A stretch of 25,521 bases of DNA from positions 1 to 25,521 of the forward strand of contig JAJYGM010000026.1 in assembly GCA_021785095.1 (NCBI GenBank), in the 5' to 3' direction. The notes below the pieces were generated by a model that was not told the DNA's origin, made no database searches, and saw only the letters and a program-made list of their open reading frames with translations. The stretch is from Actinomycetes bacterium (GTDB lineage Bacteria; Actinomycetota; Acidimicrobiia; Acidimicrobiales; Bog-793). How positions within the stretch are numbered: the first letter of the stretch is position 1; the number at the start of each line of letters is the position of its first letter. The translations under genes and the position numbers were made by a program. Shown here piece after piece: positions 14,122-22,039 of the stretch.

Positions 14122-15060
14122 TCAGTCCTTGCTCCGGAGCGACAGCCCACGCTCGTCGAGGCGCTGGGCGACCTCGTCGAGGGACTTCTGGCCGAAGTTC
14201 GTGATGGCGAGGAGCTCGTCGGGGGTGCGCTGGACGAGCTCGCCGATGGTGTTGATCTGCGCACGCTTGAGGCAGTTGCGCGGCCGCTCCGAGAGGTCCA
14301 GCTCCTCGATCCGCAGGTCGAGGTCCGGAGAGCCGCCCGACACGCTGCCCACCTCGCCGAGCTCGAGGCCCTGGGGCGATTCCTCCAGGTCGGCGACGAG
14401 CCCTACGAGGGCCCGCAGCGTGTCGCCCGCCGAGGCGAGCGCCTCGCGCGGGGTGATCGAGCCGTCCGTCTCGATGTCGAGCACCAGGCGGTCGAAGTCG
14501 GTGGACTGCTCGACCCGCACGGGTTCCACCTGGAAGGTGACCCGGCGGACGGGCGAGAAGATCGAGTCGACCGGGATCACGCCGATCACAGAGGACCTCT
14601 TGTTCCGGTCCGCGGACACGTAGCCGCGCCCGCGCTCCACCGTGACGTCGAAGGCGAGGTGGCCCTTGGCGTTCAGCGTGGCGAGGTGGAGGTCGGAATT
14701 CAGGATCTCGACGTCGGGGCTCGTCTGCAGGTCGCCTGCGACCGCGTCGCCGGGGCCGCGCTTGTCGAAGCGGAGCGTCACCGGCTCGTCCGAGTCCACC
14801 CGGACCAGAAGGTCCTTCAGGTTCAAGATGATGTCGGTCACGTCCTCCTTCACTCCCGGCAGGGTGGCGAACTCGTGGAGGGCGTCGTCGAAGCGCACCT
14901 GGGTCACGGCCGCGCCGGGGATGGACGAGAGCAGCGTCCGCCGGAGCGCGTTCCCGAGGGTGTGGCCGAACCCTGGCTCGAGCGGGCCGACGGCGAACCG
15001 CTGGCGGTCGCCGCCGTCCTCGTCGAGAACTTCGACGTTGGGTCGTTGGATGATCAGCAT
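14122..15060 (-). CDS. rpoA: DNA-directed RNA polymerase subunit alpha
   Basis: Alpha dimerises and nucleates core RNA polymerase assembly; its C-terminal domain binds UP elements and activators. The 312 residues comprise an N-terminal dimerisation domain (GHTLGNALRRTLLSSIPGAA, ERGRGYVSADRNK, IPVDSIFSPVRRV), a linker at about 228-245 and the C-terminal domain (ELDLSERPRNCLKRAQINTI, GELVQRTPDELL, NFGQKSLDEV). The residues equivalent to E. coli Arg265 and Asn268 are kept. The ATG is at 15060, 20 bases after rpsD. Confidence 0.98.
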   Translation of the reverse strand: MLIIQRPNVEVLDEDGGDRQRFAVGPLEPGFGHTLGNALRRTLLSSIPGAAVTQVRFDDALHEFATLPGVKEDVTDIILNLKDLLVRVDSDEPVTLRFDKRGPGDAVAGDLQTSPDVEILNSDLHLATLNAKGHLAFDVTVERGRGYVSADRNKRSSVIGVIPVDSIFSPVRRVTFQVEPVRVEQSTDFDRLVLDIETDGSITPREALASAGDTLRALVGLVADLEESPQGLELGEVGSVSGGSPDLDLRIEELDLSERPRNCLKRAQINTIGELVQRTPDELLAITNFGQKSLDEVAQRLDERGLSLRSKD

Positions 15061-15080
15061 CGGCGTTGGTTCCTCGATCG

Positions 15081-15728
15081 TTACCTTGAGTAGTACTCGA
15101 CGATCAGCTGCTCTTGCACCGGCTCGTCGATGTGGTCGCGCAGCGGCGGGTTCAGCACCTCCACGCTGAAGCCCCCGTCGGACGCCTCGATCCAGGGCGG
15201 GCGCCGCCGGTCGAGGGTGTCCATGTTGCGCCGCACCACGAAGATCTCGCGGGACGGCTCCCGGAGCGAGACCCGGTCGCCCTTGCGGACGCGGTAGCTC
15301 GGGATCGTGACGCGCTTTTGGTTCACGAGCACATGACCGTGGCGCACGAACTGGCGCGCCTGCGCCCGGCTCGCGCCCCAGCCGGCACGGAAGACGACGT
15401 TGTCGAGGCGCATCTCGAGCATCCGCAGCAGGTTCTCGCCGGTGATGCCGGGAAGACGGTCGGCCTCCGCGTAGAGGTTCCGGAACTGCTTCTCGAAGAT
15501 GCCGTAGATGCGGCGTGCCTTCTGCTTCTCCCGCAGCTGGGCGAGGTACTCCGACCCCTGGCGCATCCGGTCACGGCCGTGCTCCCCGGGCGGGTACGCA
15601 CGGCTGTGCCGGTCGGTGACCGCCTCGGACACCGGGCACTTGAGCGAGAAGCACCGCTCGCCCTTCAAGAAGAGCTTCGTGCGCTCGCGCCGGCAGAGGC
15701 GGCAGACGGGTCCCGTATAGCGTGCCAT
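15081..15728 (-). CDS. rpsD: 30S ribosomal protein S4 (uS4), zinc-binding form
   Basis: Primary 16S rRNA binder at the five-way junction, also part of the mRNA entry site. The 215 residues keep four N-terminal cysteines (CRLC and, further on, CFSLKC), marking the zinc-containing C+ form. The S4 RNA-binding domain is LEMRLDNVVFRAGWGASRAQ followed by ARQFVRHGHVLVNQKRVTIP. The ATG is at 15728 and the stop is TAA. S4 represses the alpha operon in other bacteria; no operator could be identified here. Confidence 0.97.
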   Translation of the reverse strand: MARYTGPVCRLCRRERTKLFLKGERCFSLKCPVSEAVTDRHSRAYPPGEHGRDRMRQGSEYLAQLREKQKARRIYGIFEKQFRNLYAEADRLPGITGENLLRMLEMRLDNVVFRAGWGASRAQARQFVRHGHVLVNQKRVTIPSYRVRKGDRVSLREPSREIFVVRRNMDTLDRRRPPWIEASDGGFSVEVLNPPLRDHIDEPVQEQLIVEYYSR

Positions 15729-15736
15729 CGCCTACC

Positions 15737-16144
15737 TCAGACCCGTCGCCGCTTCTTGGGGCGAACGCCGTTGTGCGGGATCGGGGTGACGTCCTTGATC
15801 CCGACGACCTCGATGCCCACCGCTGCCAGAGACCTGATCGCCGTCTCCCGCCCGGAGCCCGGCCCGCGCACGAGCACGTCCACCTTGCGGACGCCGTGCT
15901 CCATCGCCTTGCGCGCGCAGGCTTCTGCGGCGAGCTGCGCGGCGAACGGCGTCGACTTGCGCGAGCCCTTGAAGCCCACGTTCCCCGCAGACGCCCAGGC
16001 GAGCACGTTGCCCTCTGGGTCGGCGATCGAGACGATCGTGTTGTTGAACGAGCTCTTGATGTGAGCCACGCCGTAGCTCACGTTCTTCCGCTCCCGGCGG
16101 CGCGGCCTCCGTGAGGCTCCTTGCTGCTTGGTCGGCCTCGGCAT
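15737..16144 (-). CDS. rpsK: 30S ribosomal protein S11 (uS11)
   Basis: Platform protein of the small subunit near the E site. The 135 residues contain [57 protein letters not shown] and the closing [18 protein letters not shown]. The ATG at 16144 follows the rpsM TAG with no gap. Confidence 0.97.
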   Translation of the reverse strand: MPRPTKQQGASRRPRRRERKNVSYGVAHIKSSFNNTIVSIADPEGNVLAWASAGNVGFKGSRKSTPFAAQLAAEACARKAMEHGVRKVDVLVRGPGSGRETAIRSLAAVGIEVVGIKDVTPIPHNGVRPKKRRRV

Positions 16145-16522
16145 CTACTTGCGAACCTTCTTCTTCCCGGCCACGGTCTTCTTCGGGCCCTTTCGCGTGC
16201 GGGCGTTCGTGTGCGTGCGCTGCCCGTGAACCGGCAGGCCGCGACGGTGCCGGACTCCTTGGTAGCAGTTGATCTCCATCTTTCGCTTGACGTCCTGGGC
16301 GACGTCCCGGCGCAGGTCTCCTTCGACTTCGAGGTTCGAGTCGATGTCGCTGCGCAGGCGGATCACCTCCTCGTCGGTGAGGTCGCGCACCCGGGTGTCC
16401 GGGTCCACTCCCGTGCGCGCGAGGATCTCCCGGGCCCGCGTGGGGCCGATCCCGTAGATGTAGGTCAACGAGACCTCCACGCGCTTCTCACGCGGGACGT
16501 CCACTCCGGCGATGCGGGCCAT
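16145..16522 (-). CDS. rpsM: 30S ribosomal protein S13 (uS13)
   Basis: Head protein forming bridge B1 with L5 and contacting P-site tRNA through its basic tail. The 125 residues begin [20 protein letters not shown] and keep [14 protein letters not shown], the [20 protein letters not shown] signature and a Lys/Arg-rich C-terminus. ATG at 16522, 18 bases after rpmJ. Confidence 0.97.
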   Translation of the reverse strand: MARIAGVDVPREKRVEVSLTYIYGIGPTRAREILARTGVDPDTRVRDLTDEEVIRLRSDIDSNLEVEGDLRRDVAQDVKRKMEINCYQGVRHRRGLPVHGQRTHTNARTRKGPKKTVAGKKKVRK

Positions 16523-16540
16523 CTGCTGCTCTCTCCTGTC

Positions 16541-16654
16541 CTAGCCTTGCCGCTGCTTGTGCCGGGGGTTCTCGCAGATCACGACCACGCGGCCGTGCCG
16601 GCGGATCACCTTGCACTTCTCGCAGATCGGCTTGACGCTGGGTCTCACCTTCAT
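16541..16654 (-). CDS. rpmJ: 50S ribosomal protein L36 (bL36), zinc-binding form
   Basis: A 37-residue zinc-ribbon protein: [20 protein letters not shown], then [17 protein letters not shown], then TAG. Cys11, Cys14, Cys27 and His32 form the zinc site, so this is the C+ paralogue. It lies between infA and rpsM as usual. The ATG at 16654 is fixed by the conserved MKVRPSVK start. Confidence 0.97.
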   Translation of the reverse strand: MKVRPSVKPICEKCKVIRRHGRVVVICENPRHKQRQG

Positions 16655-16674
16655 GGCGTTCCTTCCTGCCTGCC

Positions 16675-16899
16675 TCACTTGTACCGGTAGGTGATCCGAC
16701 CGCGGTTCAGGTCGTACGGCGTGATCTCGACCTGGACCTTGTCACCCGGCAGGATGCGGATGCGGTGCATGCGCATCTTCCCGGAGCTGTGGGCCAGCAC
16801 CTTGTGCCCGTTCTCGAGCTCCACGCGGAACATCGCGTTGGGCAGCGGTTCCACCACGGTGCCCTCGAGCACGATGGCGTCTTCCTTCGGCTTCGGCAG
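16675..16899 (-). CDS. infA: Translation initiation factor IF-1, apparent CTG start
   Basis: IF-1 binds the ribosomal A site during initiation. It is an OB-fold protein: [40 protein letters not shown] and [16 protein letters not shown]. The family N-terminus, of the M-P-K-x-K-E-D-A-I type, is encoded upstream as [10 protein letters not shown], and the codon at the Met position is CTG (16899). GAGGAG (16906-16911) sits six bases before it. The first standard start in frame is a GTG at 16872, which would give 65 residues instead of 74; AAGGAAG eight bases before that GTG keeps it as an alternative. Two positions that are usually Ile and Tyr (AHISGKMRMHYIRIL in relatives) are Ser38 and Arg46 here. 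Confidence 0.9.
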   Translation of the reverse strand: MPKPKEDAIVLEGTVVEPLPNAMFRVELENGHKVLAHSSGKMRMHRIRILPGDKVQVEITPYDLNRGRITYRYK

Positions 16900-16905
16900 G
16901 TGACT

Positions 16906-16911
16906 CTCCTC
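16906..16911 (-). promoter_or_regulatory. Ribosome binding site supporting the CTG start of infA
   Basis: GAGGAG on the minus strand, followed by AGTCAC and then the CTG codon. The six-base spacing is within the normal range and favours initiation at 16899 over 16872. Confidence 0.6.
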
Positions 16912-16926
16912 GACTCGCTCCTCGGC

Positions 16927-16947
16927 TCCGGACGCAGCTGCGCCGGA
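16927..16947 (-). other. Hairpin in the infA 5' leader
   Basis: TCCGG (16927-16931) pairs with CCGGA (16943-16947); the enclosed CGCAGCTGCG is itself self-complementary. It lies about 16 bases upstream of the GAGGAG site and could influence access to it. Confidence 0.5.
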
Positions 16948-17001
16948 CCACGAAATGGTGAACGGCCCCGACCAGCCGGGGCAGCGGCGAGGCAGTCCGG
17001 A

Positions 17002-17030
17002 AGTTTACCGCATCGCCGGTGAATTGCCAG
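17002..17030 (-). promoter_or_regulatory. Putative promoter for infA-rpmJ-rpsM
   Basis: CTGGCA (17025-17030) and TAAACT (17002-17007) on the minus strand are separated by 17 bases; each matches consensus at four of six positions. It would give a leader of roughly 95 bases and a separate entry point for infA and the alpha cluster. The -35 box overlaps the right-hand stem at 17026-17047. Confidence 0.45.
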
Positions 17031-17092
17031 CGGGGCAGGCCGCTGGCCCTGGCAGGGCGCCCCGTCGCGCCCCGCTCCCGACCGCAAGGGGC

Positions 17093-17833
17093 TCACGGCA
17101 AGGTGAGGACCTCGGGGCCGTCGTCGGTGACTGCGATCGTGTGCTCGAAGTGGGCGGAGAGGGAGCCGTCCAGCGTGACCACGCTCCAGCCGTCGTCGAG
17201 CAGCTTCGTCTCGGGCCCACCCACGTTCACCATCGGCTCGACGGCGAAGACCATGCCGGTCTTCAGGGTCGGCCCGGGGGACCCCGGCCAGTAGTTCGGG
17301 ACCTGTGGCTGCTCGTGCATCGCGGTGCCGATGGCGTGGCCCACGTACTCGCGGACGACGGAGAACCCCGCCGCCCCGGCCACCTGCTCGACGGCACGGC
17401 CCACCTCGTGGAGCCGGTTTCCTTTACGGAGCTGGTCGATGCCGGTCCACAGGCTCCGCTCGGTCACCTCGATCAGGCGTCGGGCGATCGGGGCGACGTC
17501 GCCGATCGCCATCGTGAAGGCCGCGTCCCCGTGGTAGCCCTCCACGATCGCCCCGCAGTCGATCGAGAGGACGTCCCCCTCCCGCAGGCGGTAGTCGCCG
17601 GGGATGCCGTGGACGATCATGTCGTTCGGCGAGGTGCAGATCACCGCGGGGAACCCGTGGTACCCGAGGAAGTTGGAGGTCGCCCCTCGCCGCTCGAGCA
17701 CCCTCCGGGCGGCGACGTCGAGCTCGCGGGTGGTGACGCCCGGCCGTGCCGCCGTGCGGGTGACCTCGTGCATCTCGGCGACCACCTTGCCGGCGCGGCG
17801 CATCTTCTGCAGCTCCTGCGCATTGCGCCTCAT
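17093..17833 (-). CDS. map: Methionine aminopeptidase, type I
   Basis: Removes the N-terminal Met from nascent proteins. The 246 residues have the pita-bread fold and all five metal ligands: Asp92 (SIDCGA), Asp103 (GYHGDAAF), His166 (VGHAIGTAMHEQPQVPNY), Glu199 (FAVEPMV) and Glu230 (FEHTIAV). There is no N-terminal zinc or SH3-binding extension, so it is the short 1a form. The ATG at 17833 lies 46 bases after adk. The gene sits in the usual secY-adk-map-infA order. Confidence 0.96.
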   Translation of the reverse strand: MRRNAQELQKMRRAGKVVAEMHEVTRTAARPGVTTRELDVAARRVLERRGATSNFLGYHGFPAVICTSPNDMIVHGIPGDYRLREGDVLSIDCGAIVEGYHGDAAFTMAIGDVAPIARRLIEVTERSLWTGIDQLRKGNRLHEVGRAVEQVAGAAGFSVVREYVGHAIGTAMHEQPQVPNYWPGSPGPTLKTGMVFAVEPMVNVGGPETKLLDDGWSVVTLDGSLSAHFEHTIAVTDDGPEVLTLP

Positions 17834-17879
17834 GGTGCGCCCTCCGTCTCCGTCCTGCCCGCCTGCGGCGTCCCGCCGG

Positions 17880-18539
17880 TCACGCCCGCCGCTCGTCGAC
17901 AGCGTGCACGCAGCGCCGGGCGACCGCGTCGGCGGGACCCGTGCCGCTCACCCGGGCCAGGAGCCCCGCTGCCTCGTAGCGTTCGAGCAGCGGCGCGGTC
18001 GATCGCTCGTAGAGCTCGAGGCGTCGCCGGATCGCCTCTTCGGTGTCGTCCTCGCGCTGGACGACCTCGCCGCCGCAGACGTCGCACGTCCAGTTCACCG
18101 ACGGCGGGGAGGAGACCGAGTAGTTCGTCCCGCAGTCGACGCACACCCGCCGCGAGGCCAGGCGCTTCAGGACGACGGAGGTCGGCACGTCCAGGTCGAC
18201 CACGAGGTCGAGGCGTCCCGGGAGGAGGATCTCGTCGAGCTGCTCGGCCTGGGCGACGGTGCGCGGGCAGCCGTCGAGGACGAAGCCTCGCACCCGGGCG
18301 TCACGCTCGACCAGGCGTGCCGCGACCATCTCCATGATCAGGTCGTCGGGGATCAGCTCGCCGTCGTCCATCAGCTTCTTGGCCCGAAGTCCGAAGCTCG
18401 TCTTGGCCTTCACCTCGCGCCGGAGCATGTCCCCGGTCGAGACGTGCGGCACGACGTAATGGTGCGAGAGCCGCACGCACTGCGTCCCCTTGCCAGCTCC
18501 CTGCTTGCCGAGGACCACGAGCCTGACGCCGGGAACCAC
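17880..18539 (-). CDS. adk: Adenylate kinase, zinc-LID form
   Basis: Converts ATP and AMP to two ADP. The 219 residues contain the P-loop GKQGAGKGTQ (11-20; the usual sequence is GxPGAGKGT, so Gln replaces Pro), STGDMLR and FVLDGCPRTVAQAEQL. The LID carries four cysteines (Cys133, 136, 152, 155) as in zinc-binding long-form kinases. The GTG at 18539 lies seven bases after the secY stop. It yields a two-to-four-residue longer N-terminus than usual, so a slightly later start is possible. Confidence 0.95.
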   Translation of the reverse strand: MVPGVRLVVLGKQGAGKGTQCVRLSHHYVVPHVSTGDMLRREVKAKTSFGLRAKKLMDDGELIPDDLIMEMVAARLVERDARVRGFVLDGCPRTVAQAEQLDEILLPGRLDLVVDLDVPTSVVLKRLASRRVCVDCGTNYSVSSPPSVNWTCDVCGGEVVQREDDTEEAIRRRLELYERSTAPLLERYEAAGLLARVSGTGPADAVARRCVHAVDERRA

Positions 18540-18546
18540 CCAGGCC

Positions 18547-19833
18547 CTACTTCAGGAATCCCTCGTAGTTGCGCATCATGAGCTGACTGTCGATCTGGCG
18601 CATCGTTGTGAGCGCGACGCCGACCGAGATGAGGAGGGTGATGCCGTAGAAGGGGAACCTGTTGAGGTTCCACAGCGCCATGAGCAGCGACGGAATGACC
18701 GCCACCGCGCCGAGGAAGAAGGCCCCGGGGACCGTGATGCGGTTCAGGATGTGGGAGAAGTAGCGCTCGGTGGGCCCGCCGGGGCGGATCCCGGGCACGA
18801 ACCCACCCTGCTTGCGGATGATGTCCGCCTGCTGGTGGGGATCGAAGGCGACGTACACGTAGAAGAAGGTGAAGGCCAGGATCAGCACGAAGTACATGAG
18901 AATGTAGAAGAGCGACGTCGGGGTGATGTTGTTCCGGACCCAGTTCTGGAAGCTGCTCGACGGGACCACGTTGCTGAGCAGCACCGGGATGTAGAGCACC
19001 GAGCTGGCGAAGATGATCGGGATGACGCCGGCCTGGTTCACCTTGAGCGGGATGTAGGTGCTCTGTCCGCCGTACATCCTCCGGCCCGCCATGCGCCTCG
19101 CGAACGTGACAGGGATCCGCCGCTGCCCCTGTGTCATGAACACGATGCACACCAAGAGCACGACCGACACCGCCATGATGATGCCGAACTTGAAGGCCCC
19201 GCCCTCTTCGTAGAGGCCCTTCCCGCCCGAAGGGATCGAGGCGACGACGTTGGCGAAGATCAGGATCGACATTCCCTGGCCGATCCCCCGCTGGGTGATG
19301 AGCTCGGCGAGCCACATGACGAACGCGGTGCCGGCGGTGAGGCACAGGACCATGAACGCCGCGAGCTGGACGGTGAACTTCGGGATGAGGTTGATGCTCG
19401 TTCCGATCAGCGCGGAGTCGTGGCCGTGGAAGGCGTAGACCAGACCGGTCGACTGCATGAGGGCGAGCGCGATCGTGAGGTAGCGCGTCGTCTGGGTGAT
19501 CTTCTTCTGCCCGACTGCGCCCTGGTCCCTCCATTCCTCGAGCTTGGGGATCACCGTGGCGAGCAGCTGGATGATGATCGTGCTCGTGATGTAGGGCATG
19601 ACGCCGAGCCCGAAGATGGCGAGCCGGACGAGCGCGCCGCCGGAGAAGAGGTTCAGGAAGCCGAGCACGCCGGACGACCCTGCGCTCGTCTCCAGCTTCG
19701 TGAGCTGGGCCCAGCTCACCCCGGGGACCGGCACGTTCGCGCCGACCTGGTAGAGGGCGATGATCGTCAGGGTGAACAGGACCTTGTTGCGGAGGTCCGC
19801 CACCCGGAAGATGTTGCCGAGGCGTGACAGCAT
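18547..19833 (-). CDS. secY: Preprotein translocase subunit SecY
   Basis: The channel of the Sec translocon in the cytoplasmic membrane. The 428 residues contain about ten hydrophobic segments, beginning with LRNKVLFTLTIIALYQVGAN. The signatures are PGVSWAQL, FSGGALVRLAIFGLGVMPYI, QRGIGQGMSILIFANVVAS and the cytoplasmic loop GQRRIPVTFARR, and the FVPGIRPGGPTERY loop. The ATG at 19833 (MLSRLGNIFRVADLRNKVL) lies four bases after the rplO stop; a longer reading to 19980 is rplO shadow. Confidence 0.97.
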   Translation of the reverse strand: MLSRLGNIFRVADLRNKVLFTLTIIALYQVGANVPVPGVSWAQLTKLETSAGSSGVLGFLNLFSGGALVRLAIFGLGVMPYITSTIIIQLLATVIPKLEEWRDQGAVGQKKITQTTRYLTIALALMQSTGLVYAFHGHDSALIGTSINLIPKFTVQLAAFMVLCLTAGTAFVMWLAELITQRGIGQGMSILIFANVVASIPSGGKGLYEEGGAFKFGIIMAVSVVLLVCIVFMTQGQRRIPVTFARRMAGRRMYGGQSTYIPLKVNQAGVIPIIFASSVLYIPVLLSNVVPSSSFQNWVRNNITPTSLFYILMYFVLILAFTFFYVYVAFDPHQQADIIRKQGGFVPGIRPGGPTERYFSHILNRITVPGAFFLGAVAVIPSLLMALWNLNRFPFYGITLLISVGVALTTMRQIDSQLMMRNYEGFLK

Positions 19834-19837
19834 CGAG

Positions 19838-20326
19838 CTAGCGGTTCGTGAGCGCGTTGCCGCGGGCTGGCGGGCGGCCCGAGGCGTAGGGCAGGCCGAT
19901 GCGCTCGACCGACCCGCCTGCGGCGACGATCGCCGCCTCGGCCGCGGCCGAGAATGCGTGCGCTCGCACGCGTACGGCACGCGGCAGCTCCCCTCGGCCG
20001 AGAACCTTCACGAGCGCTCCCTTGCGGACGAGGCCCGCGGCGACGAGCTCCTCGGGCCCGAGCTCGTCGGCCCCGAGCGCCGCCAGGGCGTCGAGGTTCA
20101 CGGGCGCGTACTCGATGCGGAAGGGGTTCTTGAACCCGCGCAGCTTCGGGATCCGCTGCATGAGGGGCAGCTGGCCGCCCTCGAAGCCAGCGGGCACCGT
20201 GTCGCGGGCGCGCTGGCCCTTCGTCCCTCGCCCGGCGGTCTTGCCGCCCTTTCCGCCGATACCGCGCCCCACGCGGCGCTTCGCGCGCCGCGAGCCCGGG
20301 GGCGCCGCCAGTTCGTGCAGCTTCAT
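19838..20326 (-). CDS. rplO: 50S ribosomal protein L15 (uL15)
   Basis: Late-assembly protein of the large subunit. The 162 residues begin MKLHELAAPPGSRRAKRRVG and include RGIGGKGGKTAGRGTKGQRA and FEGGQLPLMQRIPKLRGF. The C-terminal domain is LVKVLGRGELPRAVRVRAHA with FSAAAEAAI. The ATG at 20326 overlaps the rpmD stop as ATGA and has GGAGG eight bases upstream. Readings to 20572 are rpmD shadow. Confidence 0.97.
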   Translation of the reverse strand: MKLHELAAPPGSRRAKRRVGRGIGGKGGKTAGRGTKGQRARDTVPAGFEGGQLPLMQRIPKLRGFKNPFRIEYAPVNLDALAALGADELGPEELVAAGLVRKGALVKVLGRGELPRAVRVRAHAFSAAAEAAIVAAGGSVERIGLPYASGRPPARGNALTNR

Positions 20327-20508
20327 TCCGACACCTCCTCCACCGTCACGAGATGGGGAACCCGAGCGAGCATCCCCCGGATCTCCGGGCGGTCGGGAAG
20401 ATCGTTCGTCTTGCCGATGCCACGCAGCCCCAGGGCGCGCAGCGTCGAGCGGTGCTTCGGCTTGGCGCCGATCTCCGAGCGCACCTGGGTGACCCGCAGC
20501 ACGGCCAT
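20323..20508 (-). CDS. rpmD: 50S ribosomal protein L30 (uL30)
   Basis: The 61-residue bacterial L30: MAVLRVTQVRSEIGAKPKHR, then LRALGLRGIGKTNDLPD, and MLARVPHLVTVEEV. Length and motifs are standard. ATG at 20508, two bases after rpsE; the stop overlaps rplO. Confidence 0.97.
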   Translation of the reverse strand: MAVLRVTQVRSEIGAKPKHRSTLRALGLRGIGKTNDLPDRPEIRGMLARVPHLVTVEEVSE

Positions 20509-20510
20509 CG

Positions 20511-21059
20511 TCAGCGGGCCTCCGCGAAGAGCTCGGTCTCACGGCGGCGCTCGCGGTACGCGCGCAGGACACCGGTCGGGGTCACCTCGTCAGGAGCCTT
20601 CCCGCGGAGATTGGCGATCTCGTCGGGCCGGCGCAGCGCCCGAAGGCCGGCGACGGTGGCGTGGGCGACGTTGATCCCGTTGGAGGAGCCCAGCGACTTG
20701 GCGAGGATGTCGCGGATGCCTGCCATCTCCAGGATGGCCCGCGCGGCGCCTCCGGCGATGACGCCGGTGCCGGGCGCCGCTGGCTTGAGCAGCACGCGGC
20801 CCGCACCGCTCTCGCCGACGACCGGATGCGTGATGGTCGACCCGGCGAGCGGCACCTCGAACAGGTTCTTGCGCGCCTCTTCGATGCCCTTCTGCACCGC
20901 GAGGCCCGCCTCCTTCGCCTTGCCGTAGCCGAGCCCCACCTTGCCGTTGCCGTCGCCGATGACCATGAGAGCAGCGAAGGAGAACCTCCGCCCGCCCTTC
21001 ACGACCTTGGCCACGCGGTTCACGCGGATGGTCCGCTCCTCGAATTGCACCTCGCTCAT
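20511..21059 (-). CDS. rpsE: 30S ribosomal protein S5 (uS5)
   Basis: Decoding-fidelity protein at the mRNA entry channel. The 182 residues include [20 protein letters not shown] (the loop where spectinomycin resistance arises, here Val-Val-Lys-Gly-Gly-Arg), [16 protein letters not shown], and [19 protein letters not shown] with [14 protein letters not shown]. The ATG at 21059 shares one base with the rplR stop (TGATG). Confidence 0.97.
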   Translation of the reverse strand: MSEVQFEERTIRVNRVAKVVKGGRRFSFAALMVIGDGNGKVGLGYGKAKEAGLAVQKGIEEARKNLFEVPLAGSTITHPVVGESGAGRVLLKPAAPGTGVIAGGAARAILEMAGIRDILAKSLGSSNGINVAHATVAGLRALRRPDEIANLRGKAPDEVTPTGVLRAYRERRRETELFAEAR

Positions 21060-21433
21060 CAGAACTCCAGTCCCTCGCTACGGGCGGCGTCGGCGAGCGC
21101 TGCGACCCGGCCGTGGTACTTGAAGCCTCCCCGGTCGAAGACGACCTTGCTCACCCCGACCGCCTTGGCCCGGGTGGCGACCAGGCGGCCCACCGCCTCG
21201 GCGGCGCTCACGTTACCGCCGCTCTTTCCGGCAAGGACGGCGGCGAGCTCACGGTCGGACGTCGAAGCCGCCGCCAGGGTGCGGCCGCTCGAGTCGTCGA
21301 TGACCTGGGCGGTGATGTGCCGGAGGCTCCGGTTGACGGCGAGCCTGGGCCGCTCGGGCGTGCCCGACACCTTCCGGCGGACCCGGGTGTGCCGCCGCTG
21401 GCGCAGCGCCCTCTCGCGATCGGTTCCCGCCAT
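21059..21433 (-). CDS. rplR: 50S ribosomal protein L18 (uL18)
   Basis: Binds 5S rRNA with L5. The 124 residues contain [35 protein letters not shown], and [20 protein letters not shown]. The ATG at 21433 shares one base with the rplF stop; a GTG at 21436 would overlap it as GTGA and add one residue. Both fit, and I prefer the ATG. Confidence 0.96.
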   Translation of the reverse strand: MAGTDRERALRQRRHTRVRRKVSGTPERPRLAVNRSLRHITAQVIDDSSGRTLAAASTSDRELAAVLAGKSGGNVSAAEAVGRLVATRAKAVGVSKVVFDRGGFKYHGRVAALADAARSEGLEF

Positions 21434-21972
21434 CACTTGGCCGCCTTCCCTGCCTTGCGCAGCACGCGCTCCCCCGCGTAGCGGACCCCCTTGCCCTTGT
21501 AGGGCTCGGGCTTGCGGATCTTGCGGATGTTGGCCGCGACCTGCCCGACGAGCTCCTTGTCGATTCCCCGCACGACGATGCGGGTCGGGACGGGCACCTC
21601 GAAGCTGATCCCCTCGGGTGCGTCGACGACCACGGGGTGCGAGAAGCCGAGCGCGAGCTCGATCGCCTGGGGACTCCGGGCATTGGCGCGGTACCCGACG
21701 CCCACGATCTCGAGCTCCTTCGAGAAGCCCTGGGTGACGCCGGTCACCATGTTCGCCACGAGCGACCGCGTGAGGCCGTGCAAGGCGCGTTGGGTGCGTT
21801 CGTCGTCCGAGCGAGCGACGCTCAGGACGCCGGCCTCCTGGGTGACCGTGATCCCCGCGGGCAGCCGGCGTGCCAGCCTGCCCTGCGGGCCGGTGACGGT
21901 CACCGAACCGTCATCCAGTGCGACGCTCACGTCATCGGGGACCGGGATCGGGGACCGCCCGATGCGGGACAT
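21433..21972 (-). CDS. rplF: 50S ribosomal protein L6 (uL6)
   Basis: Large-subunit protein at the base of the factor-binding region. The 179 residues begin [20 protein letters not shown] and contain [42 protein letters not shown] and [19 protein letters not shown] at 21972 with GGAG seven bases upstream. The 67-base gap to rpsH is the longest between ribosomal genes in this stretch and contains the palindrome GGAGCGCTCC, of unknown meaning. Confidence 0.97.
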   Translation of the reverse strand: MSRIGRSPIPVPDDVSVALDDGSVTVTGPQGRLARRLPAGITVTQEAGVLSVARSDDERTQRALHGLTRSLVANMVTGVTQGFSKELEIVGVGYRANARSPQAIELALGFSHPVVVDAPEGISFEVPVPTRIVVRGIDKELVGQVAANIRKIRKPEPYKGKGVRYAGERVLRKAGKAAK

Positions 21973-22039
21973 CTACCCTTCTCCTTCGTCTGCGGCGCCG
22001 ATGGCCGGCGCGTCGCCGGGAGCGCTCCTCTCGGGGCGG

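Larger units (their letters stand above)
16900..17092 (-). other. Intergenic leader between map and infA (193 bp) with hairpins
   Basis: No gene is seen. In transcription order there is a perfect 8-bp stem GCCAGCGG/CCGCTGGC with a 6-base loop (17026-17047), a candidate promoter (17002-17030), a GCCCCG/CGGGGC stem a little further on, and a TCCGG/CCGGA stem enclosing CGCAGCTGCG (16927-16947) just before the ribosome binding site. The first stem lacks a T-run, so it is not a standard terminator. Confidence 0.6.

Noticed and set aside
17026..17047. Rho-independent terminator after map
   Set aside because: The 8-bp stem is strong, but what follows on the transcribed strand is AATTCACC, with no T-run.
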